Origin: UBA5078 sp033721235
Lineage (GTDB): Bacteria > Pseudomonadota > Gammaproteobacteria > Pseudomonadales > Pseudohongiellaceae
Direction of reading: 5' to 3'
Assembly: GCA_033721235.1 (NCBI GenBank)
Contig: JAWWAY010000002.1
Location: 248,001-312,000 of the forward strand
Length of the DNA stretch: 64,000 bases
The position numbers and the translations under genes were made by a program. Below are positions 51,186 to 59,575 of the stretch, piece after piece; position 1 is the first letter of the stretch; every line of letters starts with the position of its first letter. A model generated the notes under the pieces. The model was not told where the DNA came from. It ran no database searches and saw only the letters and a list, made by a program, of their open reading frames with translations.

Positions 51186-52499
51186 CTACACTTGCCCAAC
51201 CGCACGATACTCATCGAAAAAGTCCACTTCTTCAGGAATGCTGTCTTCTTTAGCGCACACCTCGCGTATGGATTCTTCTACGATATCCAATCCACGCTTA
51301 AGGCTCTCATCGCTAATGATGAGAGGGCACAGGAATTTTACTACGTGGTCATCCGCACCACTCGTCTCGATCACAAGGCCCTTAGTAAAGGCTTTGTGGG
51401 TAATTTTGCCCGCAATCTCACCGTTCACACAGTTGATGCCTTGGAACATACCGCGCCCCAGAGTATTGAAGTTACCTTCGCCAAATTCGGCTACGATTTT
51501 CTCCAAACGCTCAGACACGTATCGTCCCTTACGCTTGATCTCTTCACTAAACGTATTATCGCTCCAGTAATTATCGATAGCGGCTTTAGCTGTGACGAAC
51601 GCCATATTATTGCCACGGAAGGTACCGTTATGCTCACCCGGACGCCAAATATCTAGGTCTGGTTTGATAAGCACTACCGCAAATGGAAGGCCATAGCCAC
51701 TGAGTGACTTAGACAAAGTGACGATGTCTGGATAGATACCGGCTTCTTCAAAACTAAAGAAGTCACCCGTTCGGCCGCAGCCAGCTTGAATATCGTCTAC
51801 AATCAAGAACACTTCGTGCTTTTTACAGACAGCATCCAGATTTCGTAGCCATTGAGTGCTGGCAACGTTAATTCCGCCCTCACCCTGTACCGTTTCCACG
51901 ATAACTGCTGCCGGCTTATCGATACCGCTACTCGAATCCGATAAGACCTTATCTAGGTATGCAGTCGTATCAAAATCATCCCCTAAGTAGTTGTCATAGG
52001 GTATTCGGCTAGTGCCTGGCAAGCTTACGCCAGCAGCGCCGCGGTGATGGGAATTACCTGTGGTAGACAAGGCACCAAGGCTCACACCATGGAAACCGTT
52101 AGTAAAGGAAATAATATTCTCCCTACCGGTAATATTGCGCGCAAGTTTTAGGGCTGCTTCCACAGCATTGGTCCCTGTTGGACCAGTAAACTGGACAACA
52201 TAGTCTAATTTACGCGGTTTTAGAATTTTCTCGTTAAACGTTTCGAGAAACTCACCTTTAGCTTTGGTATGCAGGTCCAAACCGTGGCTAATGCCGTCAT
52301 TCTTGATGTACTCAAGCAGAGGCGCCTTGAACAGGTCGTTATTGTGACCGTAATTTAATGTACCGGCTCCAGCTAAGAAGTCTAAGTACTCATTATCTTC
52401 TGTATCATACAAAAACTCCTTTTTTGCACGATTGAATACGCGTGGAAAAGAGCGGGCATAACTTTGCACTTCCGATTCTATCTCTTCAAATATCTTCAT
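51186..52499 (-). CDS. ectB: Diaminobutyrate-2-oxoglutarate transaminase
   Basis: 437 residues, fold-type I aminotransferase class III. FLAGAGTLNYGHN at the start of the core (about 41-53), QGEGGINVAS (about 200), DDIQAGCGRTGDFFSFE (about 229-245) and the PLP lysine in LSKSLSGYGLP (about 259) are visible. It makes 2,4-diaminobutyrate from aspartate semialdehyde with glutamate. AAGGAGAG lies six bases before the ATG. Second gene of the operon. Confidence 0.97.
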   Translation of the reverse strand: MKIFEEIESEVQSYARSFPRVFNRAKKEFLYDTEDNEYLDFLAGAGTLNYGHNNDLFKAPLLEYIKNDGISHGLDLHTKAKGEFLETFNEKILKPRKLDYVVQFTGPTGTNAVEAALKLARNITGRENIISFTNGFHGVSLGALSTTGNSHHRGAAGVSLPGTSRIPYDNYLGDDFDTTAYLDKVLSDSSSGIDKPAAVIVETVQGEGGINVASTQWLRNLDAVCKKHEVFLIVDDIQAGCGRTGDFFSFEEAGIYPDIVTLSKSLSGYGLPFAVVLIKPDLDIWRPGEHNGTFRGNNMAFVTAKAAIDNYWSDNTFSEEIKRKGRYVSERLEKIVAEFGEGNFNTLGRGMFQGINCVNGEIAGKITHKAFTKGLVIETSGADDHVVKFLCPLIISDESLKRGLDIVEESIREVCAKEDSIPEEVDFFDEYRAVGQV

Positions 52500-52615
52500 C
52501 TCATACTCTCCTTCTGAGTGATATAACGATAAACTTTCTTTTTATTTGGTAAATTGCGGATTAACGGCTTTGCCTGTTCAGACGACAGGACAGTCGCTAC
52601 GCGGTTTGCCCAGAC

Positions 52616-53137
52616 TTAGGGCGCGATGGAGGAGATTGGCCCAACAGTCACCAACATTTCCGTGGCGTGCTCGCCATCAAAATGCTGCTGCTCGTCGAAC
52701 ATCACCTTTTTGTTCAAATTTGCTGACAGATCGTTAGCTAAACTTGTAAATAGTGCCCAAGAGGCACCATTGGACTCAGTAATAGTGGTTTCGATGCGAT
52801 CGATATCACTGTTTTCTGGGCGTTGTAGAATATGCATTATCATACGCTTAGCTAGACCTTGGCCCCGCGCAGCTTCCGACACCGCTACTTGCCACACAAA
52901 TAAAGTTTGTGGTCGGCTAGGCAGACGATAACCCGACACAAAACCCAGCAAACCTGCCTCTAATTGAGTGGCTGCTACCGAGGTTTGAGAAAAGTGAGTC
53001 GCCTGCAATAAGTTGCAGTACATGGAATTAGTGTCGAGGGGCGGACACTGCCCAACAAGCCTCCAAACAGAGGCGCCATCTTCGGCTATAGGGCTTCGCA
53101 AAACTAACTGTCGACTACCAGAGTCAGTATCATTCAT
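52616..53137 (-). CDS. ectA: L-2,4-diaminobutyrate N-acetyltransferase
   Basis: 173 residues of the GNAT fold. The EctA start LRSPIAEDGASVWRLVGQCP (about 14-33) and GFVSGYRLPSRPQTLFVWQV (about 64-83) are canonical, and the acetyl-CoA loop is in EAARGQGLAKRM. It makes N-gamma-acetyl-diaminobutyrate, the first committed step of ectoine synthesis. First gene of the operon; the 116-bp gap to ectB shows no gene. No ectoine hydroxylase (ectD) is nearby, so ectoine rather than hydroxyectoine is expected. Confidence 0.96.
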   Translation of the reverse strand: MNDTDSGSRQLVLRSPIAEDGASVWRLVGQCPPLDTNSMYCNLLQATHFSQTSVAATQLEAGLLGFVSGYRLPSRPQTLFVWQVAVSEAARGQGLAKRMIMHILQRPENSDIDRIETTITESNGASWALFTSLANDLSANLNKKVMFDEQQHFDGEHATEMLVTVGPISSIAP

Positions 53138-53447
53138 ATGATTTTGGCTAATTTTAATTAGACGACTAAACGAATTCAGTCATTAAACATTTGCTAGGGA
53201 GAAGTAAAGCAGCTATTTTTTACCAAAAAATGACAAAAACGCTAAAAATCACATCTGTCCCGCAAAAAGAAAATGTATAGTACACTAATTAAATAATTTA
53301 TCCAGTCAAGATGCCTTGCCAAGGCCCTTTGGCAGCCTAAAATTAAGATCGCGATTCTCTTCGAAAGCCAACTATAATGGAGAGCTCAGGGATTTTTTAT
53401 ACCGAAGCAAATGCGCTAAAAAAAATTTAAAATTTAAGAGGAAACAC
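53138..53447. promoter_or_regulatory. Divergent ectA/ectR control region
   Basis: 310 AT-rich bp. TGTA-TAG-TACA (53274-53284) is a perfect short dyad, the pattern of a MarR-type operator, and contains TATACA and TACTAT -10-like hexamers in the ectA direction. It lies ~140 bp upstream of ectA and ~165 bp upstream of ectR. The longer ectR frame from 53316 begins inside this region and is not supported. Confidence 0.45.
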
Positions 53448-53951
53448 GTGGATAGAGTCGAAGATGTATTAATTTGTTTACGACGCGTCATTCGCGCAGC
53501 CGATCTACACTCTAAGTATCTTTCTAAGACTTCAGGGCTTACATCGCCACAAATTTTGTTATTAAACGCCATCAAAGACAAAGGCCGCGTGACCATCGGA
53601 GAGCTTGCAAAAGACATTGTGCTTAGCCAAGCAACGGTTACGACGATACTCGACCGTTTGGCGGCGAAAGGCTTAATCGTGCGCGAACGCTCAACCACCG
53701 ACAAGCGCAAAGTGCACGCTCTGTTGACCGACAAGGGCAGTGAAACCATAAGTCGCGCTCCGAGGCCACTGCAAGAGGATTTCGCTAGGCAGTTTAGTGA
53801 GCTTAAAGACTGGGAACAAACCATGATTATCTCTTCGCTTCAACGAGTCGCTCACATGATGGATGCGCAGCATATTGATGCCTCGCCCGTACTGGATATA
53901 GGCACACTTGATCGCGCTCTTCCCGCTTCAGAGGGAAGCAAGACTAAATAA
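53448..53951 (+). CDS. ectR: EctR-like MarR family regulator
   Basis: 167 residues starting with GTG, after AAGAGGA at five bases; this gives VDRVEDVLICLRRVIRAADL, the usual start of EctR1-type proteins. The winged helix is SPQILLLNAIKDKGRVTIGE to TVTTILDRLAAKGLIVRERS with the wing TDKRKVHALLT. EctR represses the ectABC-ask operon in methylotrophic halophiles. It is divergent from ectA. Ligand or osmotic control is not visible. Confidence 0.9.
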   Translation: MDRVEDVLICLRRVIRAADLHSKYLSKTSGLTSPQILLLNAIKDKGRVTIGELAKDIVLSQATVTTILDRLAAKGLIVRERSTTDKRKVHALLTDKGSETISRAPRPLQEDFARQFSELKDWEQTMIISSLQRVAHMMDAQHIDASPVLDIGTLDRALPASEGSKTK

Positions 53952-54044
53952 TACCCCCCCTAATTTTCTTGCAAATACCTGCTGCCATTGTTATCAATGG
54001 CGGCGCAAACTCACCTCCATTTTAGAACTACCGGAGCCCTTATC

Positions 54045-54413
54045 ATGAAAGCTAGATTTTTCGCCTCATTATTACTACTCATTGCCACCACTGCCGCCCA
54101 TGCCGACTCAGATGCCTCACTCACCTGGGCTTTATCCGAAGTAAGCTATGGTGGAACCCAAGCTAACTACCTCGCGCTGGACATTAATTTTGGCACACGG
54201 TACATCGCCATCAACGGCATCATCGAACTAGAAGGGAACACCGCAGTAAACGTTACTGGTTCTTGCTTCCCCTCAGGCAGCGGCGTGTTTTGCAACGCCT
54301 CCATCGGCAACAACACGGCCTCCCTGACAATTTCTGAAAACTTAACAGGCATTTTTAGAATGTTTAGCCCCGACGGCTCGCTTAGCTCTCAAGGCGCAAT
54401 GGCTCCTCTCTAA
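54045..54413 (+). CDS. Small exported protein of unknown function
   Basis: 122 residues with a clean signal peptide (about 1-19, ATTAAHA), so periplasmic or secreted. The mature part is beta-rich and has two cysteines (GSCFPSGSGVFCNASIG) that may form a disulfide. No family recognised. The start is the ATG after CGGAG; the longer frame from 53988 is rejected because it would bury the signal peptide. A GC-rich hairpin (54426-54456) lies just downstream. Confidence 0.6.
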   Translation: MKARFFASLLLLIATTAAHADSDASLTWALSEVSYGGTQANYLALDINFGTRYIAINGIIELEGNTAVNVTGSCFPSGSGVFCNASIGNNTASLTISENLTGIFRMFSPDGSLSSQGAMAPL

Positions 54414-54560
54414 ACCCCCTGTATTAGCGCCGCTCTTTTCCTTGCACGGCGGCGCTTCACCCTTCTTACTGCGGGCAAAAAATAAAGCTTCGAGTGCTGC
54501 TGCTTGCTTTGTTACACTGAGCACAGGTCTTAGTCATATCGGTTGCGAGTAGTCTCTATT

Positions 54561-54962
54561 ATGCTGCTTTGTCCTTGTGGGAGTTCGAAAGCGTTTAAGG
54601 CATGCTGCCAGCCTTTTTTAGCAGGCGATAAAAAGGCACGAACAGTGTCACAGCTTATGCGTTCGCGATACTGCGCTTACTATCTCGGGGGCTATGGCGA
54701 TTATTTGTATCGCACCTGGCACCCCAGTTCCCGGGGCGCACTCAGCGCTGCAGAGCTTTCGAGAAAAGATACCGACTGGCAAAGCCTCGAAATCATCGAC
54801 AGCGCTCAGCATGGCAATCTAGGAACAGTAGAGTTTATCGCCTACTTTAAAGACAGCAATGGACACAAAGGCAGGCACCACGAGAAATCCAATTTTATGC
54901 GGCAATCAGGGCAATGGTTATATTGCGACGCAGAGTTTGTATCTTTCAATGAATCCGACTGA
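54561..54962 (+). CDS. YchJ family protein with SEC-C motif
   Basis: 133 residues. The N-terminal SEC-C zinc motif CPCGSSKAFKACC (residues 4-16) is followed by the YchJ core: RSRYCAYYLGGYGDYLYRTW and W--LEIIDSAQHGNLGTVEF, then FMRQSGQWLYCDAE. The domain is NTF2-like. The function of the family is not known. The ATG at 54561 gives the family start MLLCPCG; an in-frame TTG at 54543 is the alternative. Confidence 0.88.
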   Translation: MLLCPCGSSKAFKACCQPFLAGDKKARTVSQLMRSRYCAYYLGGYGDYLYRTWHPSSRGALSAAELSRKDTDWQSLEIIDSAQHGNLGTVEFIAYFKDSNGHKGRHHEKSNFMRQSGQWLYCDAEFVSFNESD

Positions 54963-54990
54963 GCAATCAGTCACAACTTGAGAATGACGA

Positions 54991-56541
54991 ATGAACAATA
55001 CCCCAGTTAGTGACGATAGCGAACACAAGCTTACGCTAAGACACCTACGCTTCGAAGACTACAAAGACGTCAAGGAGATGTGGGACAGAATTTACGCCGA
55101 CTTTACAAGTGCCTTGCCAGAGCGCCAATACCGTTCTCAATTGACAGTCTTTCCCGAAGGACAGATATGTATCGAGGACCATGGCAAAGTAGTCGCCGCA
55201 GCTTTTGCCGTTATAGTGGATTACGAGAAGTTTGGCGACCAACACACTTATGAGGAAATTACGGGCAACGCTTATCTCACCACTCACGATCCCAAAGGGG
55301 ATGTCCTCTACGGGGTTGACGTTTTTGTTTCGCCAGACTACAGAGGCATGCGCCTGGGAAGACGCCTATACGAAGCCAGAAAAGAAATTTGTCAGAATCT
55401 AAACCTTAGCGCCATTATTGCAGGCGGTCGAATCCCTAATTTCCAACACTATGCTGACGAATTATCTCCCAAGCAGTATATCGAAAAAGTTAAACAGAAA
55501 GAGATCTACGACCCCATCCTTAGTTTTCAGTTGTCGAACGACTTTGAGGTAAAACGTCTACTGCACGCGTACTTGCCCGAAGATAAGGAGTCAAAGGGTT
55601 ATGCCACGCTACTGCAATGGCACAATCTCTACTATGAGCCAAAGAAATCGCCCCTGATTGGCGCCAAAGCCACCTCCGCCCGAGTTGGTCTAGTACAATG
55701 GCAGATGCGCACAGTTGGCTCGGTCGACGAAATACTGCAACAGGTCGAGTACTTCGTTGACGCACTATCAGATTATCAGTGCGATGCGGCGCTTTTCCCT
55801 GAATTTTTTAATGCGCCACTAATGGGCTTAGAGAGCCACCGGACCTCATTAGACGCAGTAAAAGCCATGACCGGATTCACCGAAGAGATAGTGCAAGCGA
55901 TTAGCAAAATGGCCGTTGCCTATAACATCAATATAATTGCCGGTTCTATGCCTATCATAGAAGATGGTCAACTTTACAATGTCGCCTATCTGTGCCGACG
56001 CGATGGCACCATCGACTCTCAGTATAAGATTCATCCTACCCCGACAGAAAAACGCGATTGGATTATGCAAGGCGGCGACAAATTGAAAGTCTTCGACACC
56101 GACTTCGGCAAGATAGGCGTCCTGATTTGCTACGATGTGGAATTCCCTGAGTTGGCACGCATTCAATCCGAGCAAGAAATGGAAATTCTGTTTGTTCCCT
56201 TCTGGACCGACACTAAGAACGGCTATCTGCGAGTTCGATGCTGCGCTCAAGCAAGGGCAATAGAGAATGAGTGCTACGTGGTTACCGCGGGCAATGTTGG
56301 CAACCTACCCAGAGTGGATAACGCGCATATACAGTACGCCCAATCGGCCGTGTTCTCGCCCTCTGATTTCGCCTTCCCCTACGATGCAATAATGGCCGAG
56401 ACCACCCCCAATACCGAGATGACATTAATCGTAGATTTGGATTTAGAAAAACTTACCAAACTGCAAAATGAGGGTTCAGTGCGAAACTATTTGGATCGAC
56501 GACGAGATTTGTATAAAGTCAGTTGGCTGGGTGAGGACTAA
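54991..56541 (+). CDS. GNAT acetyltransferase-nitrilase fusion
   Basis: 516 residues. Residues 10-200 form a GNAT domain (LTLRHLRFEDYKDVKEM; VFVSPDYRGMRLGRRLYEAR, acetyl-CoA site). Residues ~230-510 form a carbon-nitrogen hydrolase domain with the full catalytic triad: Glu in LFPEFFNAPL (about 271), Lys in YKIHPTPTEKRDW and Cys in LICYDVEFPE (about 379). The two-domain protein is widespread in bacteria, its substrate unknown; acylation followed by amide hydrolysis on one molecule is possible. It starts 28 bp after ychJ. Confidence 0.9.
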   Translation: MNNTPVSDDSEHKLTLRHLRFEDYKDVKEMWDRIYADFTSALPERQYRSQLTVFPEGQICIEDHGKVVAAAFAVIVDYEKFGDQHTYEEITGNAYLTTHDPKGDVLYGVDVFVSPDYRGMRLGRRLYEARKEICQNLNLSAIIAGGRIPNFQHYADELSPKQYIEKVKQKEIYDPILSFQLSNDFEVKRLLHAYLPEDKESKGYATLLQWHNLYYEPKKSPLIGAKATSARVGLVQWQMRTVGSVDEILQQVEYFVDALSDYQCDAALFPEFFNAPLMGLESHRTSLDAVKAMTGFTEEIVQAISKMAVAYNINIIAGSMPIIEDGQLYNVAYLCRRDGTIDSQYKIHPTPTEKRDWIMQGGDKLKVFDTDFGKIGVLICYDVEFPELARIQSEQEMEILFVPFWTDTKNGYLRVRCCAQARAIENECYVVTAGNVGNLPRVDNAHIQYAQSAVFSPSDFAFPYDAIMAETTPNTEMTLIVDLDLEKLTKLQNEGSVRNYLDRRRDLYKVSWLGED

Positions 56542-56610
56542 ACTATTGAACCAAATGGCCGATCTACCCTGTCAGTATAGGGAATAATAGTAGCATCGAG
56601 GATGCCCCAA

Positions 56611-58200
56611 ATGTCTGACACTTCACAAATCACAGCCGATGCTGATTTATTCCGCCTCGTGGTAGAGGCCGCCCCAAATGCCATGGTCATGATCAACAGT
56701 GACGGCATTATTAGCCTAGTAAACAGTCAGACCGAGCGTATCTTCGGCTATTCGCGCAGCGAAATGATTGGTGAGCCAGTCGAAATGCTCGTCAATATGG
56801 GCTTGAGAGAGCGTCATGTTAAGTATCGTGACGCCTATCTTATCAAGCCAGAAGTGCGCTCAATGGGGGCAGGACGCGAGCTCTTAGCGCTGCGCAAAAA
56901 CGGTACTGAGTTTCCCGTTGAAATTGGCCTAAACCCAATTCCTACCAATAAAGGCGTGGGAGTCCTCGCCGCAATCGTGGACATTAGCGAGCGGCGCAAG
57001 GCCGAGCAAGAGCGTGAAGAGCTCGAAGCCCATGTCAGGCACTCACAAAAACTGGAAAGCTTAGGCGTACTTGCTGGCGGTATAGCGCATGATTTTAACA
57101 ACCTATTAGCCGCTATTCTTGGCAATGCCGAAATTGCTCAAGCTAGGCTACCCATGGGGTCTCCCGCATCAAACTATATACAAAACATCTTAACGGCCTC
57201 TCAAAGAGCCGCCGAACTCACTAGGCAAATGCTGGCTTATTCTGGCCGTGGGCGCTTCGAAGTTAAGCGTATCAATGTCTCCAAAGCAGTAGAGGAAATG
57301 TCAGAGCTGCTGCGCGTGACGCTATCAAAAAAAGCAGAACTAAAGTTCAGCTTCGATGAGCAAACACCGGAGATAGAAGTGGATTCAGCCCAGTTCAATC
57401 AGGTATTGCTAAACCTCATCACCAATGCCAACGAGGCGCTTCCAGACGAAGGGGGTATAGTCTCAGTGAGCACGGGCTTAGTGTACGCTGACTCAGAGTA
57501 CCTGTCTTCTTGTGCAGTCAGCGGCACAACCCAGCCAGGCGCATACGCTTATATCGAAGTCTCCGACACCGGCTCTGGGATGAGTACCGAAACCCTTTCG
57601 CGCATTTTCGATCCGTTTTTCACCACCAAATTCACAGGCCGAGGGCTTGGCCTATCTGCTGTTCTCGGGATCGTACGAGGCCACTGCGGGGCTATCAAGG
57701 TCGACTCTATAATCGGCCGAGGCACCAGCTTTAAAGTACTACTACCCGCACCAGAGAGCCATCCGACAGGCAAGCTCGACTCTGTCTTGCCCGCACAACA
57801 AAGCGATAAGCTGAGAAAAGGCTATATACTGCTTGCGGACGATGAGGAACTAGTACGCCACGCCACAGGAACACAGCTCGAAAGCATGGGCTTTTCGGTT
57901 ATTCACGCCGTCAATGGCAAAGAGGCTGTGCTATTACAAAAAGAGTATGCCGACAAGTTAAGCCTCGCAATTTTAGATTTAACCATGCCACAAATGGATG
58001 GCGATGAGGCGGCAAGGCAGATCATTCAAACCAGCCCTGACCTACCCATTATCTTAACGAGCGGATACAGCACCCAGGATCTATCCATGCGTTTGAGAGA
58101 TAATGCGAAACTGGTGATATTGCCCAAACCAGCATCACTAGTCGACTTAGGCAATGCAATAAGAGAAGCCCTTTCCCACGGAGAGACTAGGAAGTCTTAG
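56611..58200 (+). CDS. Hybrid sensor histidine kinase (PAS-HisKA-HATPase-REC)
   Basis: 529 residues without membrane segments, so cytoplasmic. PAS domain (about 10-135, AAPNAMVMINSDGIISLVN), HisKA with phosphorylatable His in GGIAHDFNNLLAA (about 160), HATPase with N, G1 and G2 boxes (NLITNANEALPD; DTGSGM; GRGLGLSAVLGIV) and a C-terminal receiver domain with DDEE and the phosphoacceptor Asp in LAILDLTMPQMDG. The kinase signals through its own receiver; no partner HTH regulator is adjacent. The ATG at 56611 is preferred since GAGG overlaps the first ATG. Its 3' end overlaps the convergent MscS gene by 14 bp. Confidence 0.93.
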   Translation: MSDTSQITADADLFRLVVEAAPNAMVMINSDGIISLVNSQTERIFGYSRSEMIGEPVEMLVNMGLRERHVKYRDAYLIKPEVRSMGAGRELLALRKNGTEFPVEIGLNPIPTNKGVGVLAAIVDISERRKAEQEREELEAHVRHSQKLESLGVLAGGIAHDFNNLLAAILGNAEIAQARLPMGSPASNYIQNILTASQRAAELTRQMLAYSGRGRFEVKRINVSKAVEEMSELLRVTLSKKAELKFSFDEQTPEIEVDSAQFNQVLLNLITNANEALPDEGGIVSVSTGLVYADSEYLSSCAVSGTTQPGAYAYIEVSDTGSGMSTETLSRIFDPFFTTKFTGRGLGLSAVLGIVRGHCGAIKVDSIIGRGTSFKVLLPAPESHPTGKLDSVLPAQQSDKLRKGYILLADDEELVRHATGTQLESMGFSVIHAVNGKEAVLLQKEYADKLSLAILDLTMPQMDGDEAARQIIQTSPDLPIILTSGYSTQDLSMRLRDNAKLVILPKPASLVDLGNAIREALSHGETRKS

Positions 58201-59437
58201 TGACACCTGACACCAATTGACGCATATCTTTACCGCTAGGACTTTGAAATACTTGCAGTCCAAACTCGGGCACTATAGCAAGAAGATGATCAAAGATATC
58301 CGACTGTATGCCCTCATAAGCTTCCCAGGCAGTTGTATTGGTGAAGCAATAGATCTCCAAAGGAATACCATCTGGGGTTGGAGCCAACTGTCGCACCATT
58401 AGAGTCATGTCTTGATGCACCCCAGGATGGCTTTGGAGATAATGTTCTATATATGCCCTGAAGGTACCTATATTAGTGACTCTTCGCATATTAAGGGCCT
58501 TATCGCCCCTGTTTTCCAATTCCTTGTTCCACTGCGCAATCTCTTTGGTTTTATCATTCAAATAATCTACGAGCAAATTAAAACCATACAAGTGTTCTAG
58601 GTCTTTGTTATCAAGGAAGCGAATGCTTTGCTGATCTAACAGAATCGAGCGCTTGATACGCCTACCACCGGACTCCTGCATGCCCCGCCAGTTTTTGAAA
58701 GGGTCGGAGATAAAGCGTTTAGTAGGAACCGTTGTAATGGTCTTATCGAAGTTTTGAATTTTGACCGTATGCAGAGCGATATCGATGACATCACCATCAG
58801 CGTTTACTTGTGGCAACTCAACCCAGTCACCTACACGAATAATATCGTTTGATGAAATCTGCACGCTGGCCACCAAGGACAGCAGTGTATCTTGGAAAAT
58901 CAAAATAAGAACGGCTGCCATGGCGCCGAGGCCAGACAAGAGTATCAGCGGGGACCGGTCCAATAGCGCCGCAACGGCAAGAATCAGGGCAATCGCGTAA
59001 ATAGCAATCTTTAGGACCTGAATATAGCCCTTAATTGGCCTCAAGTAGGCATCGGGGCGTCGTTCGTATAATGTATTAATCAGGGTAAAAACGCCGCTTA
59101 CTGCGACTGCCACAACAACCACAATCGTCGCGCCGCAGACATTGCGAATCGTCGCAACTAAGGCCTCGGGCAGATTAGGAACAAAATTCACCCCTATGGA
59201 GATGATTATGGCGGGCACCACATTCGCAAGACGAGCGACCACTTTGGAGTCTAGTACCGCGCTGTCCAAGCCCGCGCTAGTTGCGCGCAATGCACGGTAA
59301 ATGCCTCTCACCAAAATGCGTTTCACCACCCAGTTCGCTAACCAGGCGGCAACAAACAGCATGGCCAAACTGAACGCGGAATAAAATTCTGGGTACTGTT
59401 CAGCCCACTCTAGTAGAAAGAAGTTTTCTAGCGACAT
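58187..59437 (-). CDS. YbdG-like mechanosensitive channel (MscS family)
   Basis: 416 residues, the length of E. coli YbdG (MscM). Five membrane helices (about 18-36, 72-90, 98-118, 140-160, 165-185), the pore-lining Gly/Ala-rich helix GLGAMAAVLILIFQD (about 171) and the cytoplasmic beta and alpha/beta domains (VGDWVELPQVNADGDVIDI; TVPTKRFISDPFKNW). It releases solutes on osmotic downshock, which complements the ectoine genes. Transcribed towards the histidine kinase. Confidence 0.9.
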   Translation of the reverse strand: MSLENFFLLEWAEQYPEFYSAFSLAMLFVAAWLANWVVKRILVRGIYRALRATSAGLDSAVLDSKVVARLANVVPAIIISIGVNFVPNLPEALVATIRNVCGATIVVVVAVAVSGVFTLINTLYERRPDAYLRPIKGYIQVLKIAIYAIALILAVAALLDRSPLILLSGLGAMAAVLILIFQDTLLSLVASVQISSNDIIRVGDWVELPQVNADGDVIDIALHTVKIQNFDKTITTVPTKRFISDPFKNWRGMQESGGRRIKRSILLDQQSIRFLDNKDLEHLYGFNLLVDYLNDKTKEIAQWNKELENRGDKALNMRRVTNIGTFRAYIEHYLQSHPGVHQDMTLMVRQLAPTPDGIPLEIYCFTNTTAWEAYEGIQSDIFDHLLAIVPEFGLQVFQSPSGKDMRQLVSGVTKTS

Positions 59438-59526
59438 TAAGCGTTCCTGCTATCACAAATTCATATGCGAGACGTATTATCCAACACATTCCTTGTAACA
59501 ACCACCATTGCCTATAGCCCAATAGA

Positions 59527-59557
59527 AAAGGCCTTCTAACTGCAGTCGAAGGCCTTT
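59527..59557 (-). terminator. Terminator of the TonB-dependent receptor gene
   Basis: AAAGGCCTTC pairs perfectly with GAAGGCCTTT around an 11-base loop. On the minus strand it is followed by TTCTATT. Confidence 0.75.
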
Positions 59558-59575
59558 GAGCTATTTTCAGCGTCA

